DNA of 64,000 bases from Pseudomonas sp. TH43 (GCF_016650635.1 NZ_JAEKFI010000003.1:248001-312000); one strand, 5' to 3'; positions 25,323-34,109 are shown, counted from the first letter of the stretch. Translations and numbers: made by a program. The notes: a model not told the origin generated them from the sequence alone.

Positions 25323-25410
25323 AGACGCCAAAAACCACAAACCCCCGACTTTCTCTAGGAAAATCAGGGGTTTGTGTTTACTGAATGTGGCGGTGAAGGA
25401 GAGATTCGAA
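25323..25410. repeat. 88 bp direct repeat, distal copy (tRNA-Ser 3' end duplicate, att-like)
   Basis: Identical over 88 bases to 27847-27934. Its right 23 bases (25388-25410) repeat the 3' end of tRNA-Ser(GGA), from the T-arm to CCA; the rest is the tRNA's downstream terminator. It marks the far end of a 2.5 kb insert. Around it (25172-25568) there is no gene; a looser match of flanking sequence (both sides share CCAGCCC 27 bases before the repeat) suggests more of the tRNA-downstream region was once duplicated. Confidence 0.92.
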
Positions 25411-25524
25411 ACTAAGGTGGGCGGGCTTAATTCCTGGGCGAGCGCGTGACACACGTTCAGATTTTTACTACAGACCATTAACCATCACATGCGGTAATCT
25501 CTCGGCGCCTACAAAACGCTTTTC

Positions 25525-25548
25525 GCCTCCATCGATGGGGGCTTTTTT
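25525..25548 (+). terminator. orphan terminator upstream of the PAAR gene
   Basis: GCCTCCATCGATGGGGGC followed by six T residues, on the + strand, with no + strand gene upstream. It may be left over from a gene that preceded the cassette in its source genome, or insulate the effector from read-through. Confidence 0.65.
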
Positions 25549-25568
25549 ATGCATGCCAAGGATGACGA

Positions 25569-26720
25569 ATGATTTCCTCTGCTCGATTGGGTGACAAACA
25601 TGTGTGCCCATTACCAGGACACGGTACAACCCCGATTGCCTCTGCCTCCCCTGACACGAATATCAACTTCATGGGTTCTGCACGTGTAGGCGATACCTGT
25701 GGGTGTGGCGCCGTTATCACTACTGGTTTTCCCTCTATTCAAGTGAATGGGCGCCCCATGGCTCACTTGGGCAGTCCCACTAGCCATGGCGGCACCATCA
25801 TTACTGGATCAAGCGATGTTGGCGGTGGATTTGTCATGGGAGATGCTGGAGGCGCAACAATCATCGACTTCATGGCGCTCGGAGCATTTCGATCAGATGG
25901 CACTGTGGACGATGAGAAAATGGCAACACTGCTGGCTGATCCAAAGCTGAAAGAAAAAGCAGCAGCTGCTAATGCTCTTGTAGATCCCAAGGCGGCCGCT
26001 AAGCAATCGGAAACTAAGACTGAGCCAAAGACCGAACCTGCTGCTTGCAATCACCCTGACGAAATGGAACCGCTGGCCAACTACATCGCAGGTGAGATGA
26101 ACCGAAACATCCTTAGCCCGGAGGTTTTGAAGATGCAAAGGCTCAATCATTTCGATCCTGGTTCACCGGACAGTGAGCCTCCGCTACTCACAGGCACGGG
26201 CGGGCCATCTGCCCGCTCATTGAACAACTACAGAGACATAGCTACATCGTGGGTAATCTGGGCAAGTAAAGTTGGCCCAAAGATGGATTGGGATCACAAG
26301 CCGAAGCTTCGTAAGCTATTTGTTGGCCTGTACCACAAACAGGGGGCCTACGATTATTTCTACGACATTTGGTCGAATATCCATTACGGATACGTTGGAA
26401 TCATAGGTGGCATGTCGGAACGCGAACTGCTGGATGGGGCCGGGGCTGCACAGTTTTTGTCGGACGGTGCTACCAAAGTCCAAGAGTTAAGAGAGCCTGA
26501 GAAGGAGAGAGTCCATCCTGGCCCTCATGCGACAGCAAGTCCATGGTATGCACCGCGATCATGGGATGATGTTGCCGATAGAGTATCGATTCAAATTGGG
26601 ATGAAGCTTGCCAAACAGTATCCCGCAGGAGGAGTAACCGCGAAGATGATCATGGACGAAGTGGTAGCAGTACCACCAGAGAGCTGGGGAGATGGAATCC
26701 GTGTCCACAAATGCGAGTAA
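25569..26720 (+). CDS. PAAR-domain effector with C-terminal Ntox44-like toxin
   Basis: A 383-residue protein. Residues 1-95 form a PAAR domain (RLGDKHVCPLPGHGTTPI, GDTCGCGAVITTGFPSIQVN, LGSPTSHGGTIITGSSDV), which caps the VgrG spike of a type VI secretion system. A linker with KTEPKTEP repeats leads to a C-terminal domain (about 190-383) whose YDYFYDIWSNIHYGYVGI and LLDGAGAAQ segments resemble polymorphic toxin type 44, a predicted nuclease. AT-rich compared with the core genome. The probable immunity gene follows at once. The pair is the main cargo of the tRNA-Ser mini-island. No vgrG or other secretion gene is in the window. Confidence 0.85.
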   Translation: MISSARLGDKHVCPLPGHGTTPIASASPDTNINFMGSARVGDTCGCGAVITTGFPSIQVNGRPMAHLGSPTSHGGTIITGSSDVGGGFVMGDAGGATIIDFMALGAFRSDGTVDDEKMATLLADPKLKEKAAAANALVDPKAAAKQSETKTEPKTEPAACNHPDEMEPLANYIAGEMNRNILSPEVLKMQRLNHFDPGSPDSEPPLLTGTGGPSARSLNNYRDIATSWVIWASKVGPKMDWDHKPKLRKLFVGLYHKQGAYDYFYDIWSNIHYGYVGIIGGMSERELLDGAGAAQFLSDGATKVQELREPEKERVHPGPHATASPWYAPRSWDDVADRVSIQIGMKLAKQYPAGGVTAKMIMDEVVAVPPESWGDGIRVHKCE

Positions 26721-27120
26721 GCGTCGGACATGGTCCATGCGGATACTGTGGGTACCTGTGTTGTATTTGGTAGTCACACACTGGGACATAGCGTTGCCGA
26801 CTGTGAAAGTCCACTACTCTAAAGCCGGAAGAAATGAGCTTCGGTACATCTGGAACGTGCAAGACCGCATTTACAAAGGTGGAATGCTCCCCGGCGGTGG
26901 TGCGATTGATAATGGGGTGCTCTTCCCTGACGACGAATTTTTCATGGAATTTTCGTGGTGGGAGAAAAAAGAAGGCCGCAATCACTGCATCAGCATCGAG
27001 CCAAAGTGGCCCAACACTCATATATACCTAGACGCCGATGGCAACATCGACATGCGAAAAGAGAGCGGGACTGACGCAGACAGGTTGAAAGAGTGTCAAT
27101 GGGATCGAGCCAAGCCTTAG
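26692..27120 (+). CDS. probable immunity protein for the Ntox44 effector
   Basis: A protein of up to 142 residues with a hydrophobic segment (ILWVPVLYLVVTHW) near the N-terminus and a soluble part rich in aromatic residues (MEFSWWEKK). Coming directly after the toxin on the same strand makes immunity its likely role; the family is not recognised. Three starts are possible: ATG 26692 (overlapping the toxin stop), GTG 26701 (best distance from GGGGAG) or ATG 26737. An N-terminal membrane anchor could place it in the inner membrane. Confidence 0.65.
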   Translation: MESVSTNASKRRTWSMRILWVPVLYLVVTHWDIALPTVKVHYSKAGRNELRYIWNVQDRIYKGGMLPGGGAIDNGVLFPDDEFFMEFSWWEKKEGRNHCISIEPKWPNTHIYLDADGNIDMRKESGTDADRLKECQWDRAKP

Positions 27121-27154
27121 ACAGATACCTGCACGCGTCACTGCGAAATCAATA

Positions 27155-27178
27155 CCGGCGAGGGATAACCCTCGCCGG
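27155..27178. terminator. strong hairpin after the immunity gene
   Basis: CCGGCGAGGG and CCCTCGCCGG are perfect 10-base arms with a four-base loop; no T-run follows. It lies between the converging genes at 26692 and 27216. Confidence 0.6.
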
Positions 27179-27215
27179 ACTTACCATAACGGTGACATGG
27201 GTAACGCGAGCTACG

Positions 27216-27404
27216 TTAGCCGGCTGCAAAAAAGCCCTTGCCCTTCTCCGCTGGCCTGCCTAGCACGTAACAGGCTACTGCCTGCGCGTTAAGGTGATCA
27301 TAGCCAGGCACCACGGCCAGCAGCGTCCATCCTTCGGCTAGTCGCCGGTTGGCCTGCGTCGCGCTCAGTTCTTCCGAAACCTCTACCGCCTCGGTGATCT
27401 GCAT
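27216..27404 (-). CDS. small hypothetical protein
   Basis: A 62-residue protein (MQITEAVEVSEELSATQANR, then EGWTLLAVVPGYDH and CYVLGRPAEKG). A clear AAGGAG ribosome site precedes the ATG, so it is likely expressed. I do not recognise a characterised domain. It is inside the tRNA-Ser mini-island, opposite in direction to the toxin pair. Confidence 0.6.
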   Translation of the reverse strand: MQITEAVEVSEELSATQANRRLAEGWTLLAVVPGYDHLNAQAVACYVLGRPAEKGKGFFAAG

Positions 27405-27500
27405 CGCTCTTGCTCCTTGAGGTTGAAAAGACAGTGTAGTCGGCCAGGCACAGGTTGATTTCGGTGCGTCATCTTTAACGCAGCAGTCAGGCGTCTTTCG

Positions 27501-27722
27501 TTATTTTTTAGCCCACAGCGCAACGACGTGTTCATCTTGGAATGCGTGGAAATCGTCTTGGTCGAAAATCCCTAACTCTTTCAGTTCCAGCATTCGGCCA
27601 TCAATCATGCCCTGACGCCAATAACAGGTGCGGGGATCATCATCGTCTACCAAGTAGCCCAGATCCTCACGTAATCGTGCCAATCCCTGGGCCTTTAGAA
27701 GCATATTGGGATCGGCAATCAT
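27501..27722 (-). CDS. hypothetical protein in the mini-island
   Basis: A 73-residue protein from the ATG at 27722 (MIADPNMLLKAQGLARL), or 96 residues from a GTG at 27791. It contains DDDDPRTCYWRQGMIDGRMLELKELGIFDQDDFHAF. Not recognised; no signal peptide or membrane helix. It lies next to the tRNA-proximal repeat, the place where an integrase or excisionase would be expected, but it resembles neither. Confidence 0.45.
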   Translation of the reverse strand: MIADPNMLLKAQGLARLREDLGYLVDDDDPRTCYWRQGMIDGRMLELKELGIFDQDDFHAFQDEHVVALWAKK

Positions 27723-27846
27723 CGGAGTTCCATAGATTGGGTAATGGATACTGATTGTAGCCCCGGCAATCAGCGAGATACGGGCACCCACTTCTTAGGC
27801 AAAAAAGACGATCCAGCCCCTTATCAGTCCCATATAGGCGTTTTTT

Positions 27847-27934
27847 AGACGCCAAAAACCACAAACCCCCGACTTTCTCTAGGAAAATCAGGGGTTTGTG
27901 TTTACTGAATGTGGCGGTGAAGGAGAGATTCGAA
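27847..27934. repeat. 88 bp direct repeat, tRNA-proximal copy
   Basis: Identical to 25323-25410. It runs from the 3' part of the tRNA-Ser gene (27912-27934) through its rho-independent terminator (CACAAACCCC and GGGGTTTGTG arms). Together the copies bound a unit of 2,524 bases. Confidence 0.92.
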
Positions 27935-28001
27935 CTCTCGATACAGTTTCCTGTATACACACTTTCCAGGCGTGCTCCTTAAGCCACTCGGACACTTCAC
28001 C
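27912..28001 (-). tRNA. tRNA-Ser (anticodon GGA)
   Basis: A 90-base class II tRNA with encoded CCA. On the minus strand the acceptor arm GGTGAAG pairs with CTTCACC, the anticodon loop is CTGGAAA (anticodon GGA), a long variable arm TACAGGAAACTGTA follows, and the T-loop is GTTCGAATC. Its 3' end is part of the duplicated 88 bp repeat, so it has served as an integration site. The gene itself is intact. Confidence 0.96.
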
Positions 28002-28297
28002 GTATCTCTTCAAACATGTTCTGTCTGTCGAGGCGCGCTAATGTAGTCGAAAGCTTTTCCGATGGCAAATTTTTTTTGCAGAATTTTCATGCGCTTAAGA
28101 GAAAAAGCCGTTTGCGCTGCTGACGGCCCATGGCAAACCGGCCAATCTTCGGTGGCCATGCCCCTTCTATATAGAAGCAGAACGGCGCACTACGCAGGCT
28201 GAGCCGGGAATCGGTGACCGGCGGGTCAGTCACGGCGCTTTACCTGGCCTGCGGCGGTGGGTAACGTCTGCCCATCTTTCTTACAAGGAATAGCGTC

Positions 28298-28987
28298 ATG
28301 AGTGAGTTGATTTCTTACCACCTCGAAGACGGTATCGCGACCCTGACCTTGAGCAATGGCAAGGTCAATGCCATTTCCCCGGACGTGATTGCGGCGTTTA
28401 ACGCGGCGCTGGATCAGGCGGTGACTGATCGTGCCATCGTGATCATTACCGGTCAGCCAGGGATTCTGTCCGGTGGCTATGATCTGAAAGTAATGACCGC
28501 CGGCCCTAAAGAGGCCGTGGCGCTGGTGACCGCCGGTTCGACGCTGGCCCGGCGGCTGCTCTCTCACCCTTTCCCGGTAATTGTTGCTTGCCCGGGTCAT
28601 GCCGTGGCCAAAGGTGCTTTCATTCTGTTGTCCGCCGACTACCGCATCGGCGTCGATGGGCCGTTCAGCATCGGTCTGAACGAAGTGCAGATCGGCATGA
28701 CCATGCACCACGCCGGTATTGAGCTGGCCCGTGATCGCCTGCGTCGATCGGCCTTCCATCGCTCGGTGATCAACGGTGAAATGTTCGACCCGAAAAGCGC
28801 TGTGGATGCTGGCTTCCTCGACAAGGTGGTTTCTGCCGAGGAGCTGCAAGGCGCCGCTCTCGCAGCCGCGCGTCAGTTGAAGAAAATCAACATGACCGCG
28901 CACAAGAACACCAAGTTGAAAGTGCGTAAGGCGCTGCTGGATGCCCTGGATAACGCGATCATTCAGGATCAGGAGCATCTGGGTTGA
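28298..28987 (+). CDS. crotonase/enoyl-CoA hydratase family protein
   Basis: A 229-residue crotonase-fold protein. The oxyanion-hole segments are ILSGGYDLKVM (about residues 55-65) and PGHAVAKGAFILLSADYRIG (about 99-118). The usual catalytic glutamates of enoyl-CoA hydratases are not obvious, so the exact reaction is uncertain. GGAATAGCGTC precedes the ATG. It ends at a strong terminator. The 28002-28297 stretch before it shows no gene. Confidence 0.85.
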   Translation: MSELISYHLEDGIATLTLSNGKVNAISPDVIAAFNAALDQAVTDRAIVIITGQPGILSGGYDLKVMTAGPKEAVALVTAGSTLARRLLSHPFPVIVACPGHAVAKGAFILLSADYRIGVDGPFSIGLNEVQIGMTMHHAGIELARDRLRRSAFHRSVINGEMFDPKSAVDAGFLDKVVSAEELQGAALAAARQLKKINMTAHKNTKLKVRKALLDALDNAIIQDQEHLG

Positions 28988-29007
28988 TAGCCCGGTTGCA
29001 GCGATGA

Positions 29008-29039
29008 GAAAAAGCCCGACCATCGTGTCGGGCTTTTTC
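29008..29039 (+). terminator. terminator of the crotonase gene
   Basis: AAAAAGCCCGAC and GTCGGGCTTTTT stem-loop with T-run. Confidence 0.92.
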
Positions 29040-29204
29040 TTGCGTGCACTGTTGAAAATGCCGTGGCGGCTCTAGGACGCATCTGACAACCGACTCGGAA
29101 ACATGCGCTTAAACATCGGCTATCTCCGGACTCTATAGCGGCAATTGCCGAAAACAGTGCACATCCGTACACTGCGCCACCTTTTGTGCCGGTGGGGCCT
29201 GCAA

Positions 29205-29927
29205 ATGCTGTTTGTGTTTCGTATGTTATTGATGGGCCTGCACTTTATTTTGGCCGGTGTGCTGGGGGTGATCCTCGGGATATGCCGCCCGTTCAATCCG
29301 GACAATAGCCGTCTGTGCGCCCGCCTCTACGCGCTGCCGGCGATGTGCATTTTGCGTCTGCGGGTGAAATCAGACGTCAGCGGTTTGATGAACAAACCCG
29401 ACAGCTGCGTGATCATCGCCAACCATCAGTCCAACTATGACCTGTTCGTGTTCGGCAATGTCGTGCCGCGCCGCACCGTGTGTATTGGCAAGAAAAGCCT
29501 GAAATGGGTACCGCTGTTCGGGCAACTGTTCTGGTTGGCCGGCAATGTGTTGATCGACCGTGGCAATGCGCAGAAGGCGCGCCAGTCGATGCTCACCACC
29601 ACTAATACCCTGCAGAACGAAAACACTTCGATCTGGGTGTTCCCGGAAGGTACCCGCAACCTCGGCGAAGACTTGTTGCCGTTCAAGAAAGGCGCGTTCC
29701 AGATGGCGATCGCTGCTGGCGTGCCAATCGTTCCGGTATGTGTCAGCAGCTACGTCAAGCACATGCGCCTGAACCGCTGGCGCAGCGGGAAAATTCTCAT
29801 ACGCTCGCTACCGGCGATTCCTACAGCCGGATTGACCATGGACGACATGCCCATGCTCATCAACCAGTGCCGCGAGCAGATGCGCGAATGCATCGAATCG
29901 ATGGATCGGCAGTTACACGCTGCTTAA
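29205..29927 (+). CDS. 1-acyl-sn-glycerol-3-phosphate acyltransferase (PlsC-like)
   Basis: A 240-residue acyltransferase of phospholipid synthesis. The catalytic HxxxxD motif is NHQSNYD (His74, Asp79) and the substrate-binding motif FPEGTRN follows at about 146-152; two N-terminal hydrophobic helices anchor it to the inner membrane. The start MLFVFRMLLMG at 29205 is my choice; the frame is open to 29145. It probably makes phosphatidic acid from lysophosphatidic acid. Confidence 0.9.
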   Translation: MLFVFRMLLMGLHFILAGVLGVILGICRPFNPDNSRLCARLYALPAMCILRLRVKSDVSGLMNKPDSCVIIANHQSNYDLFVFGNVVPRRTVCIGKKSLKWVPLFGQLFWLAGNVLIDRGNAQKARQSMLTTTNTLQNENTSIWVFPEGTRNLGEDLLPFKKGAFQMAIAAGVPIVPVCVSSYVKHMRLNRWRSGKILIRSLPAIPTAGLTMDDMPMLINQCREQMRECIESMDRQLHAA

Positions 29928-29932
29928 AAAAC

Positions 29933-29955
29933 AAACCCGCCCTGTGCGGGTTTTC
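29933..29955 (+). terminator. terminator of the acyltransferase gene
   Basis: AAACCCGC and GCGGGTTT stem followed by TCTTTTG. Confidence 0.88.
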
Positions 29956-30061
29956 TTTTGCACAGTGAACTGTGCAGATTTCACTGACTCTCAAGCAGCG
30001 ACACGGCTAAGCTGAAGCCTTTGAATTCCTGCCATCTGCCAAGAAGAAGTGAACCACCACC

Positions 30062-31033
30062 ATGGGTCGAGTTGTTGCTGCTGCGGTGTACAGCGCGGGT
30101 AAAAAAGTCACCAATATTTCCCTCGATGAAGGCGCTGCCTGGGCTGCGAAAACCGGGCACTTTGTCTGGATCGGCCTGGAAGAGCCGAGCGCCCAGGAAC
30201 TGTCTAACCTGCAACGTCAGTTCAACCTGCACGAACTGGCGATCGAAGACGCCCTGGAAAAACACAGTCGGCCGAAGCTGGAAACCTTTGGCGACGCTTT
30301 GTTTATCGTCACCTACTCGCCCATCCGAGAGAACGGCGTCTTGCAGTTCATCGAGACGCACATTTTTGCGGGCAAGGGCTACATCATCACCGCGCGAAAC
30401 GGTCACTCGGCGTCCTACGCACATGTCCGCCAACGCTGTGAGGCGCGCCCACTGTTGCTGGAGCACGGGGAAGATTTCGTCCTCTATGCGCTGCTCGATT
30501 TCGTCATCGAGAACTATCAGCCCGTGGGCGAAGCGATTCATGCGGAGATTGATGAGCTGGAACGCAATGTGTTGTGCAGCGCATTGAATGAGCGCGACAT
30601 TCAAAAGCTGCATGGCTTGCGCCGCGATGTCGTACGCCTGCGTCGCTATGCGGCTCCGATGGTGGAGATAGGCGAGGAATTGCAGAAACTGAGCTTCCCG
30701 TTTATCGACAAGAACATGCGCCCGTATTTCCGCGATGTGCAGATTCACGTCACGCGACAAATGGAAGACCTGACCACACTGGCCGACATCGCCAGTCAGA
30801 CCATCGAGATCGGTGTATTGCTGGAAGCCTCACGACAGAGCGTGGTGCAACGCAAGTTTGCTGCCTGGGCGGCGATTCTGGCTTTTCCGACGGCAGTGGC
30901 GGGGATTTACGGGATGAACTTTCAAAATATGCCGGAGCTGAGTTGGCATTATGGCTACTTCGCCGTGCTGGGGTTTATTGCGGTGGGATGTGTGAGTTTG
31001 TGGGCGAGTTTCAAGAAGTCCGGGTGGTTGTAA
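30062..31033 (+). CDS. CorA-family magnesium/cobalt transport protein
   Basis: A 323-residue CorA-type channel. The signature YGMNFQNMPE (GMN at 284-286) lies at the end of the first C-terminal membrane helix, and a second helix follows (about 297-316). The long N-terminal cytoplasmic domain has the usual acidic and helical pattern. It likely mediates divalent-cation uptake. Single gene, bounded by a terminator before it and a REPIN after it. Confidence 0.93.
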   Translation: MGRVVAAAVYSAGKKVTNISLDEGAAWAAKTGHFVWIGLEEPSAQELSNLQRQFNLHELAIEDALEKHSRPKLETFGDALFIVTYSPIRENGVLQFIETHIFAGKGYIITARNGHSASYAHVRQRCEARPLLLEHGEDFVLYALLDFVIENYQPVGEAIHAEIDELERNVLCSALNERDIQKLHGLRRDVVRLRRYAAPMVEIGEELQKLSFPFIDKNMRPYFRDVQIHVTRQMEDLTTLADIASQTIEIGVLLEASRQSVVQRKFAAWAAILAFPTAVAGIYGMNFQNMPELSWHYGYFAVLGFIAVGCVSLWASFKKSGWL

Positions 31034-31110
31034 ATCAAAAGATCGCAGCCGTCGGCAGCTCACACAGGGTGTACATCATTCCAATGTAGGAGCTGCCGAA
31101 GGCTGCGATC
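31034..31110. repeat. REPIN (TGTAGGAGCTGCCGAAGGCTGCGATC type)
   Basis: Inverted pair AAGATCGCAGCC...CAGCTC and GTAGGAGCTGCCGAAGGCTG between converging genes; the left copy is degenerate. Confidence 0.85.
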
Positions 31111-31123
31111 TGTTGCTCTGCTA

Positions 31124-31846
31124 TTAAGCGGCCTCTGGCTTGTGCGCCACAAACCGCATCATCCACTCCGCAACCGTAGCGCCATGGTGTTCCTGCTCCA
31201 GGCTGGCCACGCCCTTGCTGTAGATCTGCGAACCCAGCGCTTCCTGACGCAGATCCAGCAGCGCCCGCGAATAATCGTGAATGAATTCCGGGTGGCCCTG
31301 GAAGCACAGCACCTGATCATTGATGTGGTAAGCCGCAAACGGACAGAAATCGCTGGACGCAATCACTGTGGCGTTTTCCGGCAGAGCAGTCACCTGATCC
31401 TGATGGCTGATCAGCAGCGTCAGCTCTTCACGTACCGGGCTCATCCACGGCGCCTTGGCGGCGAGTTTGTAGTTGTGGGTGCCGACACCCCAACCCTGCG
31501 TCGCGCGTTCGCTTTTGCCACCGAGTAGCAGCGCCAACAGTTGATGGCCGAAACATACGCCAAGCAGTTTGTCGCCACGCTCGTAACGGCTCAGCAGGTA
31601 GTCCTTCAGCGTTTGAATCCACGGGTCGGTACCGAATGAGTCGGCCTTGCTGCCGGTGACCAGGTACGCATCGAAGGTCAGGTCGTCACTTGGGTATTCG
31701 CCCTGCATCACGTTGTAGACGGTGAACTCGGCGGCAATCGGTTGCTGCGAGAACAGGCGCTGGAACATCTGCCCATAACCCTGGTATTGATCGACCAGTT
31801 CCGGACGCAGGATGTCGGTTTCCAGAATGCAGATGCGTAGCGACAT
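31124..31846 (-). CDS. class I glutamine amidotransferase-like protein
   Basis: A 240-residue GATase domain protein. The nucleophile elbow LGVCFGHQLLA places Cys98, and CFQGHPEF supplies the histidine and glutamate. Stand-alone proteins of this type include gamma-glutamyl hydrolases and GuaA-like amidotransferases; the substrate is not clear. The start MSLRICILETD at 31846 fits the family. It lies downstream of the beta-oxidation pair on the same strand after a 94-base gap. Confidence 0.88.
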   Translation of the reverse strand: MSLRICILETDILRPELVDQYQGYGQMFQRLFSQQPIAAEFTVYNVMQGEYPSDDLTFDAYLVTGSKADSFGTDPWIQTLKDYLLSRYERGDKLLGVCFGHQLLALLLGGKSERATQGWGVGTHNYKLAAKAPWMSPVREELTLLISHQDQVTALPENATVIASSDFCPFAAYHINDQVLCFQGHPEFIHDYSRALLDLRQEALGSQIYSKGVASLEQEHHGATVAEWMMRFVAHKPEAA

Positions 31847-31940
31847 AAAAAATACCTGACACGTGATGGGAATAATGAACACCCCAGAGCCTGCCTCGAA
31901 ACACCCTGGCAAGGCAAGCCCCGACATGTGTTCACCGCCC

Positions 31941-34085
31941 TTAAAACAACTCGCCTTTCGCGGCTTTTTCAAGCAGCAGCGCAGGCGGAGCGAAGCGCTC
32001 GCCATATTGTTCAGCCAGATACTGCGCGCGGGCAACGAAGTCCTTCACGCCGTATTGGTTGATGAACTGCAACGCTCCGCCGGTCCACGCCGCAAAACCA
32101 ATGCCGAAGATCGAGCCGACGTTGGCGTCCGCCGTCGAGGTCAGCACACTCTCCTCCACACAGCGGACGGTTTCGATGGCCTGCACGAACAGCAACCGAT
32201 CACGCACATCCTTCGGTGAGATCTGCCCGTCGGCCTTCTCGAAGCGCGCTTTCAGTTCCGGCCATAGATGCTTCTGAGCTCCGGCCGGATATTCATAAAA
32301 TCCAACGCCGGCGGCTTTGCCCGGACGCTTGTATTCGTTGAGCAGCAAGTCAATCACGGCGAAGGCCGGGTGCTCAATCAGCGGTTTCCCTTCTGCTTGT
32401 AGGTCCTTGGCCGTTTGCTGACGGATATGGCTCATCAGGCTGAGGGAAACTTCGTCAGAGATCGCCAGAGGCCCGACCGGCATCCCGGCCTTGCGCGCTT
32501 CGGTCTCGATCATAGGCGCGCTCACGCCTTCACCGAGCATGGCGATGCCTTCATTAGTGAAGGTGCCGAACACCCGTGAAGTAAAGAAACCGCGACGGTC
32601 GTTGACGACGATCGGCGTTTTCTTGATTTGCAGGACGAAATCGAACCCACGAGCGAGGGTTTCGTCGCTGGTCTGCACGCCTTTGATGATTTCCACCAGC
32701 GGCATTTTCTCCACCGGACTGAAAAAGTGCAGACCGATAAACTTGCTCTGATCGGGTACGGCAGCCGCCAGACCGGTGATGGGCAGCGTCGAGGTATTGG
32801 AGGCGATTACCGCGTCAGCGCCAACCACCTGCTGCGCCGCTGACGAGACCTTGGCCTTGAGTTGACGATCTTCAAACACCGCTTCGATGATCAAGTCGCA
32901 GCCGGCCAGATCTGCGTCGTTTTCCGTAGCGACAATTCGCGCCAGCACTGCTTCACGCTGTTCAACGCTCATCTGGCCTCGGGCAACTTTCTTGTCCAGC
33001 AACGCCGCGGAATGCGCTTTGCCCTTCTCGGCTGCAGCAAGATTAATGTCCTTGAGCACCACGTCGATGCCTGCTGAAGCGCTGGCGAAGGCGATCCCGG
33101 CGCCCATCATCCCGGCTCCGAGCACGCCGACCTTTTGCGTTTTATACGGCGCAAAGCCCTGCGGTCGCGAACCGCCGGCATTGATCTGATTAAGCTGAAA
33201 CCAGAATGTGCCAATCAGGTTTTTCGAGATCTGCCCGGTGGTCAGCTCGGTGAAATAACGGGTTTCGATCAAATGCGCGGTATCAAAATCCACCTGCGCG
33301 CCTTCAACCGCCGCACACAGAATCTTTTCCGGCGCAGGCAATGTGCCCTGGGTTTTGCTGCGCAGAATCGACGGCGCAATGGCGAGCATCTGCGCCACTT
33401 TCGGGTTCGACGGCGTGCCGCCAGGAATCTGATAACCCTTCACATCCCAACGTTGTACTGCTGTCGGGTTGGCGATGATCCACGCCCGCGCCTTGGCCAG
33501 CAGTTCATCGCGATCCGCCGCCAGTTCATCGATCAAACCGGCCTGCAACGCCTGCTGCGGGCGCACCTTTTTGCCTTCGAGCAGGTACGGCAACGCTTTT
33601 TCGATGCCGAGCATGCGCACCATGCGTACCACCCCGCCGCCGCCCGGCAGCAGACCCAGGGTCACTTCCGGCAAACCCAACTGCACCGAGGCATCGTCCA
33701 GCGCCACGCGATGATGACAGGCGAGGCAGATTTCCCAACCGCCGCCGAGCGCCGCACCGTTGATGGCCGCCACCACCGGTTTGCCGAGTGTCTCGAGGGT
33801 GCGCAATTGCCCTTTGAGGGTCAGCACCATGTCGTAGAACGCTTTGGCTTCAGGCTTGCCGATCTTGATCAGTTCATTGAGATCGCCGCCGGCAAAGAAG
33901 GTTTTTTTCGCCGAGGTGATGATCACGCCAGCCATGTGATCCTTTTCAGCTACCAGCCGGGCAACGCAGGCGGCCATCGCCTCGCGGTACACGGCGTTCA
34001 TGGTGTTGGCGCTCTGGCCCGGCATGTCGATAGTCAGCACGACGATGCCGTCCTGGCCTTTTTCGTAACGAATGGCTTCGCTCAT
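31941..34085 (-). CDS. FadJ/FadB-like multifunctional enoyl-CoA hydratase / 3-hydroxyacyl-CoA dehydrogenase
   Basis: A 714-residue fusion: an N-terminal crotonase domain (about 1-190, with AAINGAALGGGWEICLACHHRVAL and LGLPEVTLGLLPGGGG), an NAD-binding domain starting near VGVLGAGMMGAGIA (about 317) and a C-terminal dehydrogenase domain with FIGLHFFSPVEKMPLVEII. It performs the hydration and second oxidation steps of fatty acid beta-oxidation. An AAGGAACC ribosome site precedes the ATG. The thiolase gene lies 24 bases upstream, so the pair forms one beta-oxidation operon. Confidence 0.95.
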   Translation of the reverse strand: MSEAIRYEKGQDGIVVLTIDMPGQSANTMNAVYREAMAACVARLVAEKDHMAGVIITSAKKTFFAGGDLNELIKIGKPEAKAFYDMVLTLKGQLRTLETLGKPVVAAINGAALGGGWEICLACHHRVALDDASVQLGLPEVTLGLLPGGGGVVRMVRMLGIEKALPYLLEGKKVRPQQALQAGLIDELAADRDELLAKARAWIIANPTAVQRWDVKGYQIPGGTPSNPKVAQMLAIAPSILRSKTQGTLPAPEKILCAAVEGAQVDFDTAHLIETRYFTELTTGQISKNLIGTFWFQLNQINAGGSRPQGFAPYKTQKVGVLGAGMMGAGIAFASASAGIDVVLKDINLAAAEKGKAHSAALLDKKVARGQMSVEQREAVLARIVATENDADLAGCDLIIEAVFEDRQLKAKVSSAAQQVVGADAVIASNTSTLPITGLAAAVPDQSKFIGLHFFSPVEKMPLVEIIKGVQTSDETLARGFDFVLQIKKTPIVVNDRRGFFTSRVFGTFTNEGIAMLGEGVSAPMIETEARKAGMPVGPLAISDEVSLSLMSHIRQQTAKDLQAEGKPLIEHPAFAVIDLLLNEYKRPGKAAGVGFYEYPAGAQKHLWPELKARFEKADGQISPKDVRDRLLFVQAIETVRCVEESVLTSTADANVGSIFGIGFAAWTGGALQFINQYGVKDFVARAQYLAEQYGERFAPPALLLEKAAKGELF

Positions 34086-34109
34086 AACAAGGTTCCTTGA
34101 ATTCGGGGC

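Noticed and set aside
25388..25410. A second tRNA-Ser gene
   Set aside because: Only the last 23 bases of the tRNA are present; the D-arm, anticodon and variable arm are missing. It is a repeat fragment.
27501..27791. Excisionase or integrase gene of the mini-island
   Set aside because: The encoded protein has no recombinase signature residues and no helix-turn-helix I can recognise.
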